From assembly GCF_014199295.1 (NCBI RefSeq), contig NZ_JACIJH010000013.1, positions 62,001 through 126,000 on the forward strand: a stretch of 64,000 nucleotides of DNA, in the 5' to 3' direction. Origin of the DNA: Sphingopyxis panaciterrulae (GTDB lineage: Bacteria; Pseudomonadota; Alphaproteobacteria; Sphingomonadales; Sphingomonadaceae). The notes under the pieces are model-generated. The model was not told where the DNA came from. It saw only the letters and a list, made by a program, of their open reading frames with translations, and did no database searches. The stretch's first letter is position 1. Each line of letters opens with the position of its first letter. A program made the position numbers and the translations under genes. Below are positions 26,021-37,174 of this stretch, one piece after another.

Positions 26021-26520
26021 AGCAGGTCGAGCGCGAAGAGCGTCGCCGCGTGGCGGATCGCGGCGCGGTCGGTCGAATCGAACTGGATGCGCTGGGTGAA
26101 ATAATCGTCGGGGTCCTGCCCGCGCAGGGCCCGCGCGAAGACGACCTGGCCGACCGGCTTCTTTTCCGACCCGCCGCCGGGGCCCGCGATGCCGGTGATC
26201 GCGACCGCGACGTCGGCATCGCTGTTCGCCAGCGCGCCCGCGGCCATCGCCCAAGCGGTGGCGAGCGATACCTCGCCGAAGGTTTCGAGGATTTCGCCGC
26301 TCACTTCGAGTTGGGTCTTCTTGGCGTCGGCCGAATAGGTGATAAAGCCACCCGAGAACACGTCGCTGCTTCCCGCAATGTCGGTGAGCGCGGCGCAGAC
26401 CATGCCGCCAGTGCAGCTTTCGGCGACGGCGACGCGGCGCTCGGCGGCGCGGTTCGCGTCGAGGACGGCCGTGGCGGCGGCTTCGCGCGCAGCAAGGCGC
26501 GTTTCGGCATCGGGCAGCAA
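25963..26520 (-). CDS. pncC: Nicotinamide-nucleotide amidase (CinA C-terminal family)
   Basis: This cytoplasmic enzyme deamidates nicotinamide mononucleotide in the NAD salvage cycle. The 185-residue product is the stand-alone CinA C-terminal domain. It has VAVAESCTGGMVCAALTDIAG with the serine nucleophile region, then the GGFITYSADAKKTQL stretch, then AITGIAGPGGGSEKKPVG. No ATG lies near the expected start; the TTG at 26520 follows the ispDF stop by one base and is the best candidate. Its 3' end overlaps ratA by 58 bases on the opposite strand. Confidence 0.9.
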   Translation of the reverse strand: MLPDAETRLAAREAAATAVLDANRAAERRVAVAESCTGGMVCAALTDIAGSSDVFSGGFITYSADAKKTQLEVSGEILETFGEVSLATAWAMAAGALANSDADVAVAITGIAGPGGGSEKKPVGQVVFARALRGQDPDDYFTQRIQFDSTDRAAIRHAATLFALDLLHPDRDSLRPSEDIELPAP

Positions 26521-26521
26521 C

Positions 26522-27700
26522 TCAAATCTCCGGAAGCTGTAACGTGGCGATGGCCTGTGCGGCGATCCCTTCCCGGCGGCCGGTGAACCCCAGCCGCTCC
26601 GTCGTGGTCGCCTTCACACTAATACGCGCGGGCGAAAGCGCAAGGATTTCGGCGATGTGTGCGCGCATGGCGTCCCGATACGGGCCGATCTTCGGCGCCT
26701 CGGCGATGATCGTCAGGTCGAGATGGGCGATCCGCCCGCCGGCCTGTGCGACACGCCGGCCGGCGAATTCCAGGAACCGCCATGACGCCGCGCCGCGCCA
26801 TTCCGGGTCGCTCGGCTGGAAATGAGTGCCGATATCGCCGTCGGCAAGTGCGCCGAGAATCGCGTCGGTCAGCGCGTGAAGCGCGACATCGGCATCGCTA
26901 TGCCCTTCAAGTCCATGACTATGCGCGATTTCCAGCCCGCCGATCCACAGCGGCTTGCCCGCAACCAGGCGGTGGACGTCATATCCCATGCCGACCGCGG
27001 TTCGCATGGACTTCTCCGTTCCCAGCAGCCCCGACAGGATACCGCTATCCTCGGCATATGTCAGCTTATGAAGCCGCGCGTCGCCCGCGACCGTCGCCAC
27101 CGGCACGCCGATCCGCCGCACGAGTTGCGCGTCGTCGGTCGCCGTCTCGCCGGCCGCCGCGGCATGGGCGCGGCGCAGCGTGCCGAGTCCGAACGCCTGC
27201 GGCGTCTGGACGCGGGCGAGCGCAGCCCGATCGACGATGTCGCCGGCTTTGCCCTCGATTTCCCGGACCAGCGTGTCGGGAACGGGCAGGGTGGGAATCG
27301 CCGCCTCTGCCGCGTCGAGCGCCGCCAGCAGCCGGTCGATCACCGCGGCGGTCACGCCGGGCCGGGCGCTGTCGTGCACCAGCACGATGTTCGCGTCGTC
27401 CCACGACGCCAGCGCGGCAAGGCCGCTCGCCACCGACTGTTGCCGCTCGGCGCCGGGTGCGGCCGCAAGCCAGCCTGCCGGCAAGCCGCCGGTCGCGGCC
27501 ACGACGTCATCCCCGGCCACCAGCACGCCCGCTGAAATCGCCGGATGGGCCGCGAAGGCGTCGAGGCACCAGCGCAGCACTGGCTTGCCGCCGAGCGGTT
27601 CGAGTTGCTTGGGCTGCGTGAAACCGGCGCGCCTTCCGCGTCCGCCGGCGAGCAGGATCACGGCGACGCGCGGGGTAGGGGAAGGCGCGGAGTCGGACAT
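26522..27700 (-). CDS. ispDF: Bifunctional IspD/IspF (MEP pathway)
   Basis: This fusion enzyme catalyses two steps of non-mevalonate isoprenoid synthesis. The N-terminal part (about residues 1-225) is 2-C-methyl-D-erythritol 4-phosphate cytidylyltransferase with LLAGGRGRRAG and VHDSARPGV. The C-terminal part (from about residue 232) is 2-C-methyl-D-erythritol 2,4-cyclodiphosphate synthase with GYDVHRL (zinc ligands), GHSDADVALHA and the late KATTTERLGFTGR. The total of 392 residues is normal for the alphaproteobacterial fusion. It is followed after one base by pncC, suggesting an operon. Confidence 0.96.
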   Translation of the reverse strand: MSDSAPSPTPRVAVILLAGGRGRRAGFTQPKQLEPLGGKPVLRWCLDAFAAHPAISAGVLVAGDDVVAATGGLPAGWLAAAPGAERQQSVASGLAALASWDDANIVLVHDSARPGVTAAVIDRLLAALDAAEAAIPTLPVPDTLVREIEGKAGDIVDRAALARVQTPQAFGLGTLRRAHAAAAGETATDDAQLVRRIGVPVATVAGDARLHKLTYAEDSGILSGLLGTEKSMRTAVGMGYDVHRLVAGKPLWIGGLEIAHSHGLEGHSDADVALHALTDAILGALADGDIGTHFQPSDPEWRGAASWRFLEFAGRRVAQAGGRIAHLDLTIIAEAPKIGPYRDAMRAHIAEILALSPARISVKATTTERLGFTGRREGIAAQAIATLQLPEI

Positions 27701-27798
27701 AAGCCGCGCCGGTTAGCGCAGCATCGGCTTGCGGGAAAGCGCCTTAACGTGTAGGGGCGTGCTCAAATTTTAGGCAATTTCGACGAAAGCTCCCCGCC

Positions 27799-28797
27799 AT
27801 GGCGCCGCTGCGGCCCATCCAGATCGGCAACATCACCATCGCGGATCCCGTGATCCTCGCGCCGATGACGGGCGTCACCGACCTGCCGTTCCGCAAGATG
27901 GTGCGCCGTTACGGCTCGGGACTCAACGTCACCGAGATGATCGCGAGCCAGGCGGCGATCCGCGAGACGCGCCAGTCGATCCAGAAAGCGGCCTGGGACC
28001 CGATCGAGGAGCCGGTGTCGATGCAACTCGTCGGCTGCACCCCCTATGAAATGGGCGAGGCGGCGAAGCTGAACGAAGATCGCGGCGCCGCGATCATCGA
28101 CATCAACATGGGCTGCCCGGTGCGCAAAGTCACCAACGGCGACGCCGGATCAGCACTGATGCGCGAGCCGAAGCTCGCCGCGGCGCTGATCGAAGCCTGT
28201 GTCAAGGCAGTGGAAGTGCCGGTGACCGTCAAGATGCGGATGGGCTGGGACCATGACAGCCTGAACGCCCCCGAACTCGCGCATATCGCCGAGGATCTGG
28301 GCGCGAAACTGGTGACGGTGCACGGCCGGACCCGCAACCAGATGTATCGCGATACCGCAGACTGGGGCTTCGTTCGTCGGGTCAAGGACGCGGTGTCGGT
28401 TCCGGTCATCGTCAACGGCGACATCTGCTCGGTCGATGATGCGCGCACCGCGCTGGCACAGAGCGGCGCCGACGGGGTGATGATCGGCCGCGGCGCCTAT
28501 GGCCGGCCGTGGCTGCTCGGCCAGGTCATGGCGGCACTGCGCGGCGAGGGCGAGCGCCCCGATCCGGGCATTGACGAGCAATATGCCATTATTACAACGC
28601 ATTATCGCGCGATAATCGATCATTATGGCGAAATGACCGGGGTCAATATGGCGCGCAAGCATCTCGGCTGGTACGTCAAGGGTCTGCCGGGCTCGGCCGA
28701 GTTCCGCAACAAGGTCAACCAGATTCCGGGCAGCAGGGATGTGCTCGACGCGCTCGCCCGCTTCTACGGCCCCTTCCTCAGCAAGGCTGCTGCGTGA
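27799..28797 (+). CDS. dusB: tRNA-dihydrouridine synthase B (NifR3 type)
   Basis: This FMN enzyme reduces uridines in the D arm of tRNA. The 332-residue product has [13 protein letters not shown] at the N-terminus, [19 protein letters not shown] with the catalytic cysteine, and [11 protein letters not shown] and [11 protein letters not shown] in the flavin-binding barrel. It is the first gene of a plus-strand operon with ntrB (GTGA overlap), ntrC, ntrY, ntrX, hfq and hflX, the standard alphaproteobacterial arrangement. The ATG at 27799 follows an AAAGCTCCCCGCC stretch without a strong ribosome site. Confidence 0.95.
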   Translation: MAPLRPIQIGNITIADPVILAPMTGVTDLPFRKMVRRYGSGLNVTEMIASQAAIRETRQSIQKAAWDPIEEPVSMQLVGCTPYEMGEAAKLNEDRGAAIIDINMGCPVRKVTNGDAGSALMREPKLAAALIEACVKAVEVPVTVKMRMGWDHDSLNAPELAHIAEDLGAKLVTVHGRTRNQMYRDTADWGFVRRVKDAVSVPVIVNGDICSVDDARTALAQSGADGVMIGRGAYGRPWLLGQVMAALRGEGERPDPGIDEQYAIITTHYRAIIDHYGEMTGVNMARKHLGWYVKGLPGSAEFRNKVNQIPGSRDVLDALARFYGPFLSKAAA

Positions 28798-29884
28798 CCG
28801 CGCTCACGTCGAGCATTCCGGCCTTCGATCATGAGGAACTCATCCAGTCGCACCCGGTCGCCACGCTGCTGATCGACCGGGGCGGAGTGGTGCTGTTCGT
28901 CAACGCCGCCGCCGAGCAGCTCTGCAACCTCAGCCGCTCGGCCATGGTCGGGCGCGTCGTCTATGACGTCATCCGCATGGATCGCGGCTACCGCCAGCGG
29001 ATGAGCAATCCCGCGACCTCGGCCCTGTTCGCGCACCGTACCGAAATCTCGGTTGGCGCCCGCAAGGCGATCTTCGTCGACCTGCAGATGGTGCCCTATG
29101 GCCAGAGCGGCCACCGCATCCTCGCGCTGATCCCGTCGCAGAGCGAGGCCGAGCTGATGGGTGGCGTGACCGGCCGTCCGGGCCGCGCCGCGGGCGCCGC
29201 TGCCTCGATGCTCGCGCACGAGATCAAGAATCCGCTCGCCGGCATCAAGGGGGCGGCGCAGCTCCTCGCGCGCAAGACCGACGCCGGCGGCGAACGCTTC
29301 ACGACGCTCATCTGCGCCGAGGTCGACCGGATCGCGACACTGATCGACCAGATGGAGCATTTTTCGCGCGGCCAGCCGGTCGCCTGCTCGGCGATCAACC
29401 TCTATCCGCCGATCCACCAGGCGATGGAGGCGGCGCGCGCGCGGCAGGTGCCGAGCGTCCGCTTCATCGAGGATTTCGATCCGTCGCTGCCGCTCGTGCT
29501 CGGTAACCATGACGCCATGGTGCAGATATTGCTCAATCTCGTCACCAACGCCTGCGAGGCGTTGGGCGGACGCGACGACGCCGTCGTCCGCATCGCCACC
29601 GCCTATCGCCACGGCCTGTCGATCGACAATGACGACGGGCGCGGCCGCATCGCACTGCCGATCGAACTCAGCGTCAGCGACAACGGTCCCGGCGTTCCCG
29701 CCGATATTCGCGGCGACCTGTTCGATCCCTTCGTGACCACCAAGCGCGAGGGACGGGGACTCGGCCTCGCGCTGGTCGCGAAGCTCGCGCGCGACATGGG
29801 CGGCACCGTCCAGCATGTCCGGGACGGCGACTGGACGCGCTTTCGCGTGCATCTGCCCACCCCCGGCCGGCGGGAGGCGGCGGC

Positions 29885-29888
<4 letters not shown>
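28794..29888 (+). CDS. ntrB: Nitrogen regulation histidine kinase NtrB
   Basis: This cytoplasmic sensor kinase controls NtrC in response to nitrogen status through PII. The 364-residue product has an N-terminal PAS domain (about 15-120) and a HisKA region with the phospho-His142 in [14 protein letters not shown]. The ATPase domain has [18 protein letters not shown] and [10 protein letters not shown]. No membrane segments are present, as expected. It starts with GTG in a GTGA overlap with the dusB stop and ends in a second GTGA overlap with ntrC, so the three are translationally coupled. Confidence 0.94.
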
Positions 29889-31303
<1,415 letters not shown>

Positions 31304-31386
31304 CGGCGTCGCACCCGGCCCGGCAAGGGCCGGCATCGGCACGAAATCCGCCCATTTGCAAAGTTAACGCATATTGTGTGTTCTCT

Positions 31387-33720
31387 ATGCAACAGCTTTG
31401 TCGTATCGCAGCAACAATGGCGCAAACCGTACCCTTGACCTTTGATGGGGATTCCGACGAACAGACCGCTCGCTCGGGCCTTTGGCGCTTTGCGGCCCCC
31501 GAATATTATGCGCTCGCCCTCGCGATCAGCATCGGCATCGCCACCTATATCTTCGTGACCGGCGATGCGCAGAGCGAACGACTGCTGACGCCAGCTCTGG
31601 TCGCAGCGATCATGGTCGCGAACCTGGTTCCGGCGATGGCGCTGATCGTGCTGACCGGCAGCCGCATCGCGCGCGCGCGCGCCGTACGATCGATGGCGGG
31701 AGGAAGTGGTCGCCTCCACGTCCGGCTGGTTGCGCTCTTCTCGTTGCTTGCAGCGGCACCGACGCTGCTTGTGGTGATCTTCGCGTCGCTGCTATTCCAA
31801 TATGGCGTTGATTTTTGGTACTCGGATCGCTCGCGCGGGATGTTCGAAAATGCCGCGGGTCTTGCCGAAGGCTATTATCAGGAGAATCAACGCGAGGTCG
31901 GCGACAACACGGCCGTCATGGCTGGCGACATCAGTAAAAAGCTGATGCAAGTCCCTATCGAAAGCCGCGAGTTCCAAGACTATTATTATCTTCAGGTCTT
32001 GTCCAGAAACCTGAATGAGTCAGCGATAATCGAAATCGGGGCGGACAATATCGCGCGCACCGCAGCGATGATTAACCCAGACAATCGCGATGTCGAAACG
32101 AGACTTCCCCGAGGAATCATTGCGCGGTTGAATGCGGGTGAAGACGTGGTGGTCGTACGCGAGGCCAACCGGATCGAGGCGGCCACGCGTATGCCTGGCA
32201 GCAGGAGCGCCTACCTCTACGCCTCGCGCGACTTTAACGTACCAGGCTTCCAGCAATCAATCCGCGCCGGCAACGTGCTGGCCGATTATAACGCGCTATT
32301 CGATCGTTCACAGAAGCTGCAGCTTCAGTTCAACGGTGCGCTCTATCTGGGCTCGCTGCTCCTGCTTGCGCTCGCGGTGGTCGCGGCGATCGTCGTCGCC
32401 GACCGGATCGTACGGCCGCTCGGCACGCTGATCGGCGCGACGCGGACCGCCGCGGGCGGTGATCTTTCGGTGCGCGTCGAACCCTCGGAACGGGACGATG
32501 AAATCGCCGTGCTGACGCGCGCCTTCAACCGCATGACCGAACAGTTGCAGGGTCAGACGGGCGCACTCGTCAATGCCAATGAGCAGTTGGAGGCACGCCG
32601 CAGCTTCATCGAGGCGGTGCTCAGCGGCATCACCTCCGCCGTCGTCTCGGTCGGCGCGGATCATCGCATCCTCCTCGCCAATGCCGCCGCCGAACGGCTG
32701 GTCGGCACCGCGGGAGAGACTCTCACCGGCAAGCCGCTCGCCGAGGTCGCGCCGGAACTCGTCCATCTTCTCGAAGGCGAGGAGCATGAGGCGATCGTCC
32801 AGCTCGCGCGCAAGGACGCCGAACCCGCGACCTTCGCCGCCAAGGCGGTCGCGCAGGGCGACGGTTTTGTGCTCAGTTTCGAGGATATCACCCAGCAATT
32901 GCTCGATCAGCGCCGCGCCGCCTGGTCTGACGTCGCGCGGCGCATCGCGCACGAGATCAAGAATCCGCTCACTCCGATCCAGCTCGCCGCCGAACGGCTC
33001 CAACGGCGTTTCGGGGACAAGGTCGAGGGCGATACCGCGACCTTCAAGCGGCTGACCGATACGGTGATCCGCCAGGTTCACGACATGCGGCGCATGGTCG
33101 ACGAATTTTCGAGCTTCGCGCGCATGCCCAAGCCGACCTTCGGGGTCGAGGACGTGCGCGACATCCTGAAGCAGGCCGTGTTCCTCTTCGAAGTCGCCAA
33201 GCCCGACATCCGATTCCACGTCCGCACGCCGGATGCGATCGAACCGCTGGTCTGCGACCGCCGCCTCCTGTCCCAGGCGCTGACGAACATTATCAAGAAT
33301 GCCGTCGAGGCTATCGAAGAAAAGTCGAAAAAATCCGATCATGACGGTTCGGGCGCGATCGACGCGCAACTCGATGTAGGCCCCGGCGATGTCATCCGCA
33401 TCATCGTCACCGACGACGGAATCGGGCTGCCGCAGGCGCGCGACGCGATCGCCGAACCCTATATGACGACGCGGCAGGGCGGCACCGGGCTGGGCCTCGC
33501 GATCGTCAAGAAGATCGTCGAACAGCATTATGGCGAGATGGAATTCACGGATAATCCGGCGGGGCAGGGGACGCGCGTGACGCTGACCCTGCATCCCGAC
33601 CGGCTTCGGCCGCTGGCCGGCAAGGGCGGGGAAGGGGGAGAAAGTAGTAATCGGGGTCAGGCCGAATCGGTGCCTGGCCGCATCAGAATTCGACAGGACA
33701 GAGAAGATCATGGCGCTTGA
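31387..33720 (+). CDS. ntrY: Membrane histidine kinase NtrY
   Basis: The 777-residue membrane sensor kinase has three to four N-terminal hydrophobic segments (about residues 40-145) and a large periplasmic-type domain. A further membrane helix (about 320-340) leads into a HAMP domain, a PAS domain (about 400-500) and the kinase core with phospho-His522 in [31 protein letters not shown] and GGTGLGLAIVKKI complete the ATP site. The start is uncertain: ATGs at 31387 and 31417 both lack a ribosome site. Codon use in the periplasmic part (31800-32250) is less GC-rich than the rest. It overlaps ntrX by 11 bases. Confidence 0.92.
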   Translation: MQQLCRIAATMAQTVPLTFDGDSDEQTARSGLWRFAAPEYYALALAISIGIATYIFVTGDAQSERLLTPALVAAIMVANLVPAMALIVLTGSRIARARAVRSMAGGSGRLHVRLVALFSLLAAAPTLLVVIFASLLFQYGVDFWYSDRSRGMFENAAGLAEGYYQENQREVGDNTAVMAGDISKKLMQVPIESREFQDYYYLQVLSRNLNESAIIEIGADNIARTAAMINPDNRDVETRLPRGIIARLNAGEDVVVVREANRIEAATRMPGSRSAYLYASRDFNVPGFQQSIRAGNVLADYNALFDRSQKLQLQFNGALYLGSLLLLALAVVAAIVVADRIVRPLGTLIGATRTAAGGDLSVRVEPSERDDEIAVLTRAFNRMTEQLQGQTGALVNANEQLEARRSFIEAVLSGITSAVVSVGADHRILLANAAAERLVGTAGETLTGKPLAEVAPELVHLLEGEEHEAIVQLARKDAEPATFAAKAVAQGDGFVLSFEDITQQLLDQRRAAWSDVARRIAHEIKNPLTPIQLAAERLQRRFGDKVEGDTATFKRLTDTVIRQVHDMRRMVDEFSSFARMPKPTFGVEDVRDILKQAVFLFEVAKPDIRFHVRTPDAIEPLVCDRRLLSQALTNIIKNAVEAIEEKSKKSDHDGSGAIDAQLDVGPGDVIRIIVTDDGIGLPQARDAIAEPYMTTRQGGTGLGLAIVKKIVEQHYGEMEFTDNPAGQGTRVTLTLHPDRLRPLAGKGGEGGESSNRGQAESVPGRIRIRQDREDHGA

Positions 33721-35089
33721 TATTTTGATCGTCGACGACGAGCGGGACATTTGCGAACTGGTCGCCGGCGTCATGGAGGATGAAGGCTATGAGGCGCGCA
33801 CCGCCGGCGACAGCGACGCCGCGCTGGAGGCGATCCGTCAGCGCCGCCCCTCGCTCGCACTGATCGACGTCTGGCTCCAGGGATCGCGGCTCGACGGCCT
33901 CGGCCTCGTCGAAGCAATCAAGGCGTTCGACCCGACCCTGCCGATCATCGTGATTTCGGGCCACGGCGGACTGGACACTGCGGTCGCCGCGATCCGCCGC
34001 GGTGCCTTCGACTTCATCGAAAAGCCGTTCGAGGCCGAACGGCTCCTTCACCTCGTCGCCCGCGCGACCGAAAGCGAGCGGCTGAAATTCGAATATGAGC
34101 GGCTGCGCGAAAAGGCGGGCCCCGCCGACGAACTGACCGGCACCAGCGCCGCCATCAACAATGTCCGCGCGACGCTGAAGCGCGTCGCCGGTACCGGCAG
34201 CCGCGTCCTCATCACCGGCGCGCCGGGGGTGGGCAAGGAGGTCGCCGCGCGCGTGCTCCACGGCTGGAGCGGCCGCCAGAGCGCGCCCTTCCGCGTCATC
34301 TCCTCGGCGCGCATGGACCCGGAAACGGTCGAGGCCGAACTGTTCGGCACCGAATCCGACGACGGGTCGATTCGCGTCGGCCTGCTCGAACAGGCGCATG
34401 GCGGCACGCTCTTCCTCGACGAGGTCGCCGACATGCCGTTGACCACGCAGGGCAAAATCCTGCGCGTCCTGACCGAGCAGAGCTTCACCCGTGTCGGGGG
34501 ACGTACGATGATCCGCGTCGACGTCCGCATCATCTCGGGCTCGGCGCGCGACCTGACCGCCGAAATTGCCGAGAAGCGCTTTCGCGAGGATCTTTATTAC
34601 CGGCTCAACGTCGTGCCGGTGCATATCCCGCCGCTACGCGAGCGGCGCGACGACATCGCGGCGCTGTGCGACCATTTCGTCAGCCGCTACGCCGCCGAGC
34701 GCCGCGTGCCGCCGCCCGAGATCAGCGCCGAGGCGATGGCGGCGCTTCAGGCGCACGACTGGCCCGGCAACGTCCGCGAATTGCGCAACGTCGTCGAGCG
34801 GGTCATGATCCTCGCGCCGAGCGACCGGCTCGCGCGGATCGACGCCGACATGCTGCCCGCCGAGCTGGTGCGCGGCGGCACCGACATCTTGCCACACGCC
34901 GAATCGATCACCGCAATCCCGCTCAAGGAGGCGCGCGAGAATTTCGAGCGCGAGTATCTGCGCATCCAGATCAACCGTTTTTCGGGCAATATCTCACGCA
35001 CCGCGAGCTTCATCGGCATGGAACGCTCGGCCCTGCACCGCAAGCTGAAGCTGCTGGGATTGACCGACAATCCGGACGGGGAGGGGTGA
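33710..35089 (+). CDS. ntrX: Response regulator NtrX (AAA+ family without GAFTGA loop)
   Basis: The 459-residue partner of NtrY has a receiver domain with acceptor Asp53 in LIDVWLQGSRLDG, then an AAA+ domain with Walker A GAPGVGKE and Walker B GTLFLDEVAD. A Fis-type helix-turn-helix lies at the end (ISRTASFIGMERSALHRKL). The region that holds GAFTGA in sigma-54 activators reads ELFGTESDDGSIRVGLLE, so the loop is absent. This agrees with alphaproteobacterial NtrX proteins that act with sigma-70 or as repressors. Roles in redox, envelope or nitrogen responses are known for relatives. The ATG overlaps ntrY. Confidence 0.93.
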   Translation: MALDILIVDDERDICELVAGVMEDEGYEARTAGDSDAALEAIRQRRPSLALIDVWLQGSRLDGLGLVEAIKAFDPTLPIIVISGHGGLDTAVAAIRRGAFDFIEKPFEAERLLHLVARATESERLKFEYERLREKAGPADELTGTSAAINNVRATLKRVAGTGSRVLITGAPGVGKEVAARVLHGWSGRQSAPFRVISSARMDPETVEAELFGTESDDGSIRVGLLEQAHGGTLFLDEVADMPLTTQGKILRVLTEQSFTRVGGRTMIRVDVRIISGSARDLTAEIAEKRFREDLYYRLNVVPVHIPPLRERRDDIAALCDHFVSRYAAERRVPPPEISAEAMAALQAHDWPGNVRELRNVVERVMILAPSDRLARIDADMLPAELVRGGTDILPHAESITAIPLKEARENFEREYLRIQINRFSGNISRTASFIGMERSALHRKLKLLGLTDNPDGEG

Positions 35090-35212
35090 GGAGGCACGGC
35101 TTTGGCCTAGACGGCGCACGCGCTTTGCCGCATAATGCCCGCGCCACAATGACGGAGCGGTCCGACGAACGGAGCGCCCAAGCGGGATCGCCGCCAAGAA
35201 CAGGAGGCCAAT

Positions 35213-35722
35213 GTGTCCGATAAAAGCCAGAATCTTCAGGATCTTTTTCTCAACGCTCTGCGTCGCAACAAGACCCCGGTGACGATGTTCCTCGTCAAGG
35301 GGGTCAAGCTCCAGGGAATCATCACCTGGTTCGACAATTTCTCGCTGTTGCTGCGCCGCGACGGCCAGTCGCAGCTCGTCTACAAGCACGCGATCTCGAC
35401 GGTGATGCCGTCGCATGATTTCGATCTGTCGTTGCTCGGCGACGACGTCCGCGACGCCCCGCCCAGCAAGGGCAAGGCGCTTCAGGACGTCTTCCTCAAC
35501 GCCGTGCGCCGCTCGGACGAATCGGTGACGATGTTCCTCGTCAACGGCGTCATGCTGCAGGGCGATATCGTCGCTTTCGACCTTTTCTGCATGCTGCTCG
35601 AGCGTGAGCGGCAGGTGCAGCTCGTCTACAAGCACGCGATCTCGACGGTGCAGCCGAACGGCCCGATCAACCTCACCGACAATGGCGATGGTGGGGGCGA
35701 CGCGGACGCCGACGACGCCTGA
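35213..35722 (+). CDS. hfq: RNA chaperone Hfq with two tandem Hfq domains
   Basis: The 169-residue protein contains two complete Hfq Sm folds. Domain one spans residues 7-66 and domain two 89-148, each starting LQDxFLNA and ending [10 protein letters not shown]. The YKH signature is at 57-59 and 139-141. The domains differ in the rim, RRNK against RRSDE, so the second has fewer basic RNA contacts. A short acidic tail rich in Gly and Asp follows. A normal Hfq has one domain and forms a hexamer; here a ring of three chains is a likely form. The GTG start follows AGGAGG. hflX begins 8 bases after the stop. Confidence 0.95.
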   Translation: MSDKSQNLQDLFLNALRRNKTPVTMFLVKGVKLQGIITWFDNFSLLLRRDGQSQLVYKHAISTVMPSHDFDLSLLGDDVRDAPPSKGKALQDVFLNAVRRSDESVTMFLVNGVMLQGDIVAFDLFCMLLERERQVQLVYKHAISTVQPNGPINLTDNGDGGGDADADDA

Positions 35723-35730
35723 CCGGCCCC

Positions 35731-37056
35731 ATGGACGATAATTCGGACGACGTGACGCGCGGCGCGCGCGCGATGCTGATCGTGCCCGAGTGGCGCGGGC
35801 AGGGGCTGTCGCGCGACCTCGATGCGCGCGCGGCCGAGGCGAAGGGGTTGGCGCTCGCGATCGGGCTCGACGTCGTGGCGGTGCATCCGCTGCGGCTGCG
35901 CCAGACGCGCGCGGCGACGCTGATCGGGGTTGGCCAGATCGAGGCGATCAAGCCGGAAGTTGGCGAAAGTGCCGCGCAGCTCGTCATCGTCGATGCGGCA
36001 CTGACCGCGATCCAGCAGCGCAATCTGGAAACCGAGCTTGGCACCAAAGTCATTGATAGGACAGGATTAATTCTGGAAATCTTCGGCGAGCGCGCCGCGA
36101 CGGCGGAGGGCCGGCTGCAGGTCGAGCTCGCGCATCTCGACTATCAGGCGGGCCGGTTAGTGCGGAGCTGGACCCACCTGGAGCGGCAGCGCGGCGGTTT
36201 CGGCTTCCTCGGCGGCCCCGGCGAGACGCAGATCGAGGCCGACCGGCGGATGATCCGCGACCGCATGGCGCGCATCCGCCGCAGCCTCGACGATGCGCGC
36301 CGGACGCGCCAGCTTCAGCGATCGAAGCGCCAGCGGGCACCATGGCCGGTCATTGCGCTCGTCGGCTATACCAACGCCGGGAAATCGACCTTTTTCAACT
36401 GCCTGACCGGAAGCGACGTCATGGCGGAAGACATGCTGTTCGCGACACTGGACCCCACAATGCGCGAAATCCGCCTGCCCGGAATCGACAAGGCGATCCT
36501 GTCCGACACCGTCGGTTTCGTGTCCGACCTGCCGACCGAACTGGTCGCCGCCTTTCGCGCGACGCTGGAGGAAGTCACGACCGCAGACCTGATCGTCCAC
36601 GTCCGCGACATCGTCCATCCCGACACCGAGGCGCAATATGACGACGTCCGCGCGATCCTGACCTCGCTCGGCGTCGTCGAGGGGGAAGGGGAGGACGGCG
36701 AACCCGCCCGCGTCGTCCCGCAGATCGAGATATGGAACAAGATCGATACCGCGGATAGCGAACGCCGCGCCGCGATCGAGGCGATGGCAGCGCGGCGGCC
36801 CGACGTCGCGGTCATCTCGGCCGAAAGCGGCGAAGGCGTCGACGCGGCGCGCGCACTGATGGCGGCCGAACTGACCGCGCGGCACGAGATCGCGAACATT
36901 TTCCTGCGCTTCGATCAGGGCGAGGCGATGGCATGGCTGCACGCGCGCGGCGAGGTGCTGGCGGACCGGGCGGAGGAAGGCGGCCATCGGCTGACGGTGC
37001 GCCTCGACCCCGCCGACCGCGCGCGGTTCGACAGGCTGTGGCCGGATGCGGGGTGA
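35731..37056 (+). CDS. hflX: Ribosome-associated GTPase HflX
   Basis: This GTP-binding protein splits stalled or stressed ribosomes. The 441-residue product has the HflX N-terminal domain with the ETELGTKVIDRTGLILEIF-type pattern and GGFGFLGGPGETQIE. It then has a G domain with GYTNAGKST (G1), a TLDPT (G2 region), DTVGFVSDLP (G3) and NKID (G4). It is the final gene of the dusB-hflX operon, 8 bases after hfq, a classical pairing. The C-terminal domain ends shortly after. No frame problems are visible. Confidence 0.95.
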   Translation: MDDNSDDVTRGARAMLIVPEWRGQGLSRDLDARAAEAKGLALAIGLDVVAVHPLRLRQTRAATLIGVGQIEAIKPEVGESAAQLVIVDAALTAIQQRNLETELGTKVIDRTGLILEIFGERAATAEGRLQVELAHLDYQAGRLVRSWTHLERQRGGFGFLGGPGETQIEADRRMIRDRMARIRRSLDDARRTRQLQRSKRQRAPWPVIALVGYTNAGKSTFFNCLTGSDVMAEDMLFATLDPTMREIRLPGIDKAILSDTVGFVSDLPTELVAAFRATLEEVTTADLIVHVRDIVHPDTEAQYDDVRAILTSLGVVEGEGEDGEPARVVPQIEIWNKIDTADSERRAAIEAMAARRPDVAVISAESGEGVDAARALMAAELTARHEIANIFLRFDQGEAMAWLHARGEVLADRAEEGGHRLTVRLDPADRARFDRLWPDAG

Positions 37057-37117
37057 TCGGAGCCGGAAAAAGGCAGAGATGCAGCGTGTCGCATAATAAT
37101 CGGCGTCACGCCCCAGC

Positions 37118-37160
37118 CTGTTCGTGCTGAACGTCAAGCTCAGGGCAAACGGGTTGGAAT
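37118..37160. repeat. Degenerate copy of the palindromic repeat found at 54459
   Basis: TTCGTGCTGAACGTCAAGCTCAGGGC is close in word content to the stems at 54459-54545 (TTCGTGCTGAGCTT and GCTCAGGGCGAACG forms), but rearranged and imperfect. It lies between the convergent hflX and mazG genes. I regard it as a decayed member of that family. Confidence 0.4.
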
Positions 37161-37174
37161 GAAGGCGGTCGCGC

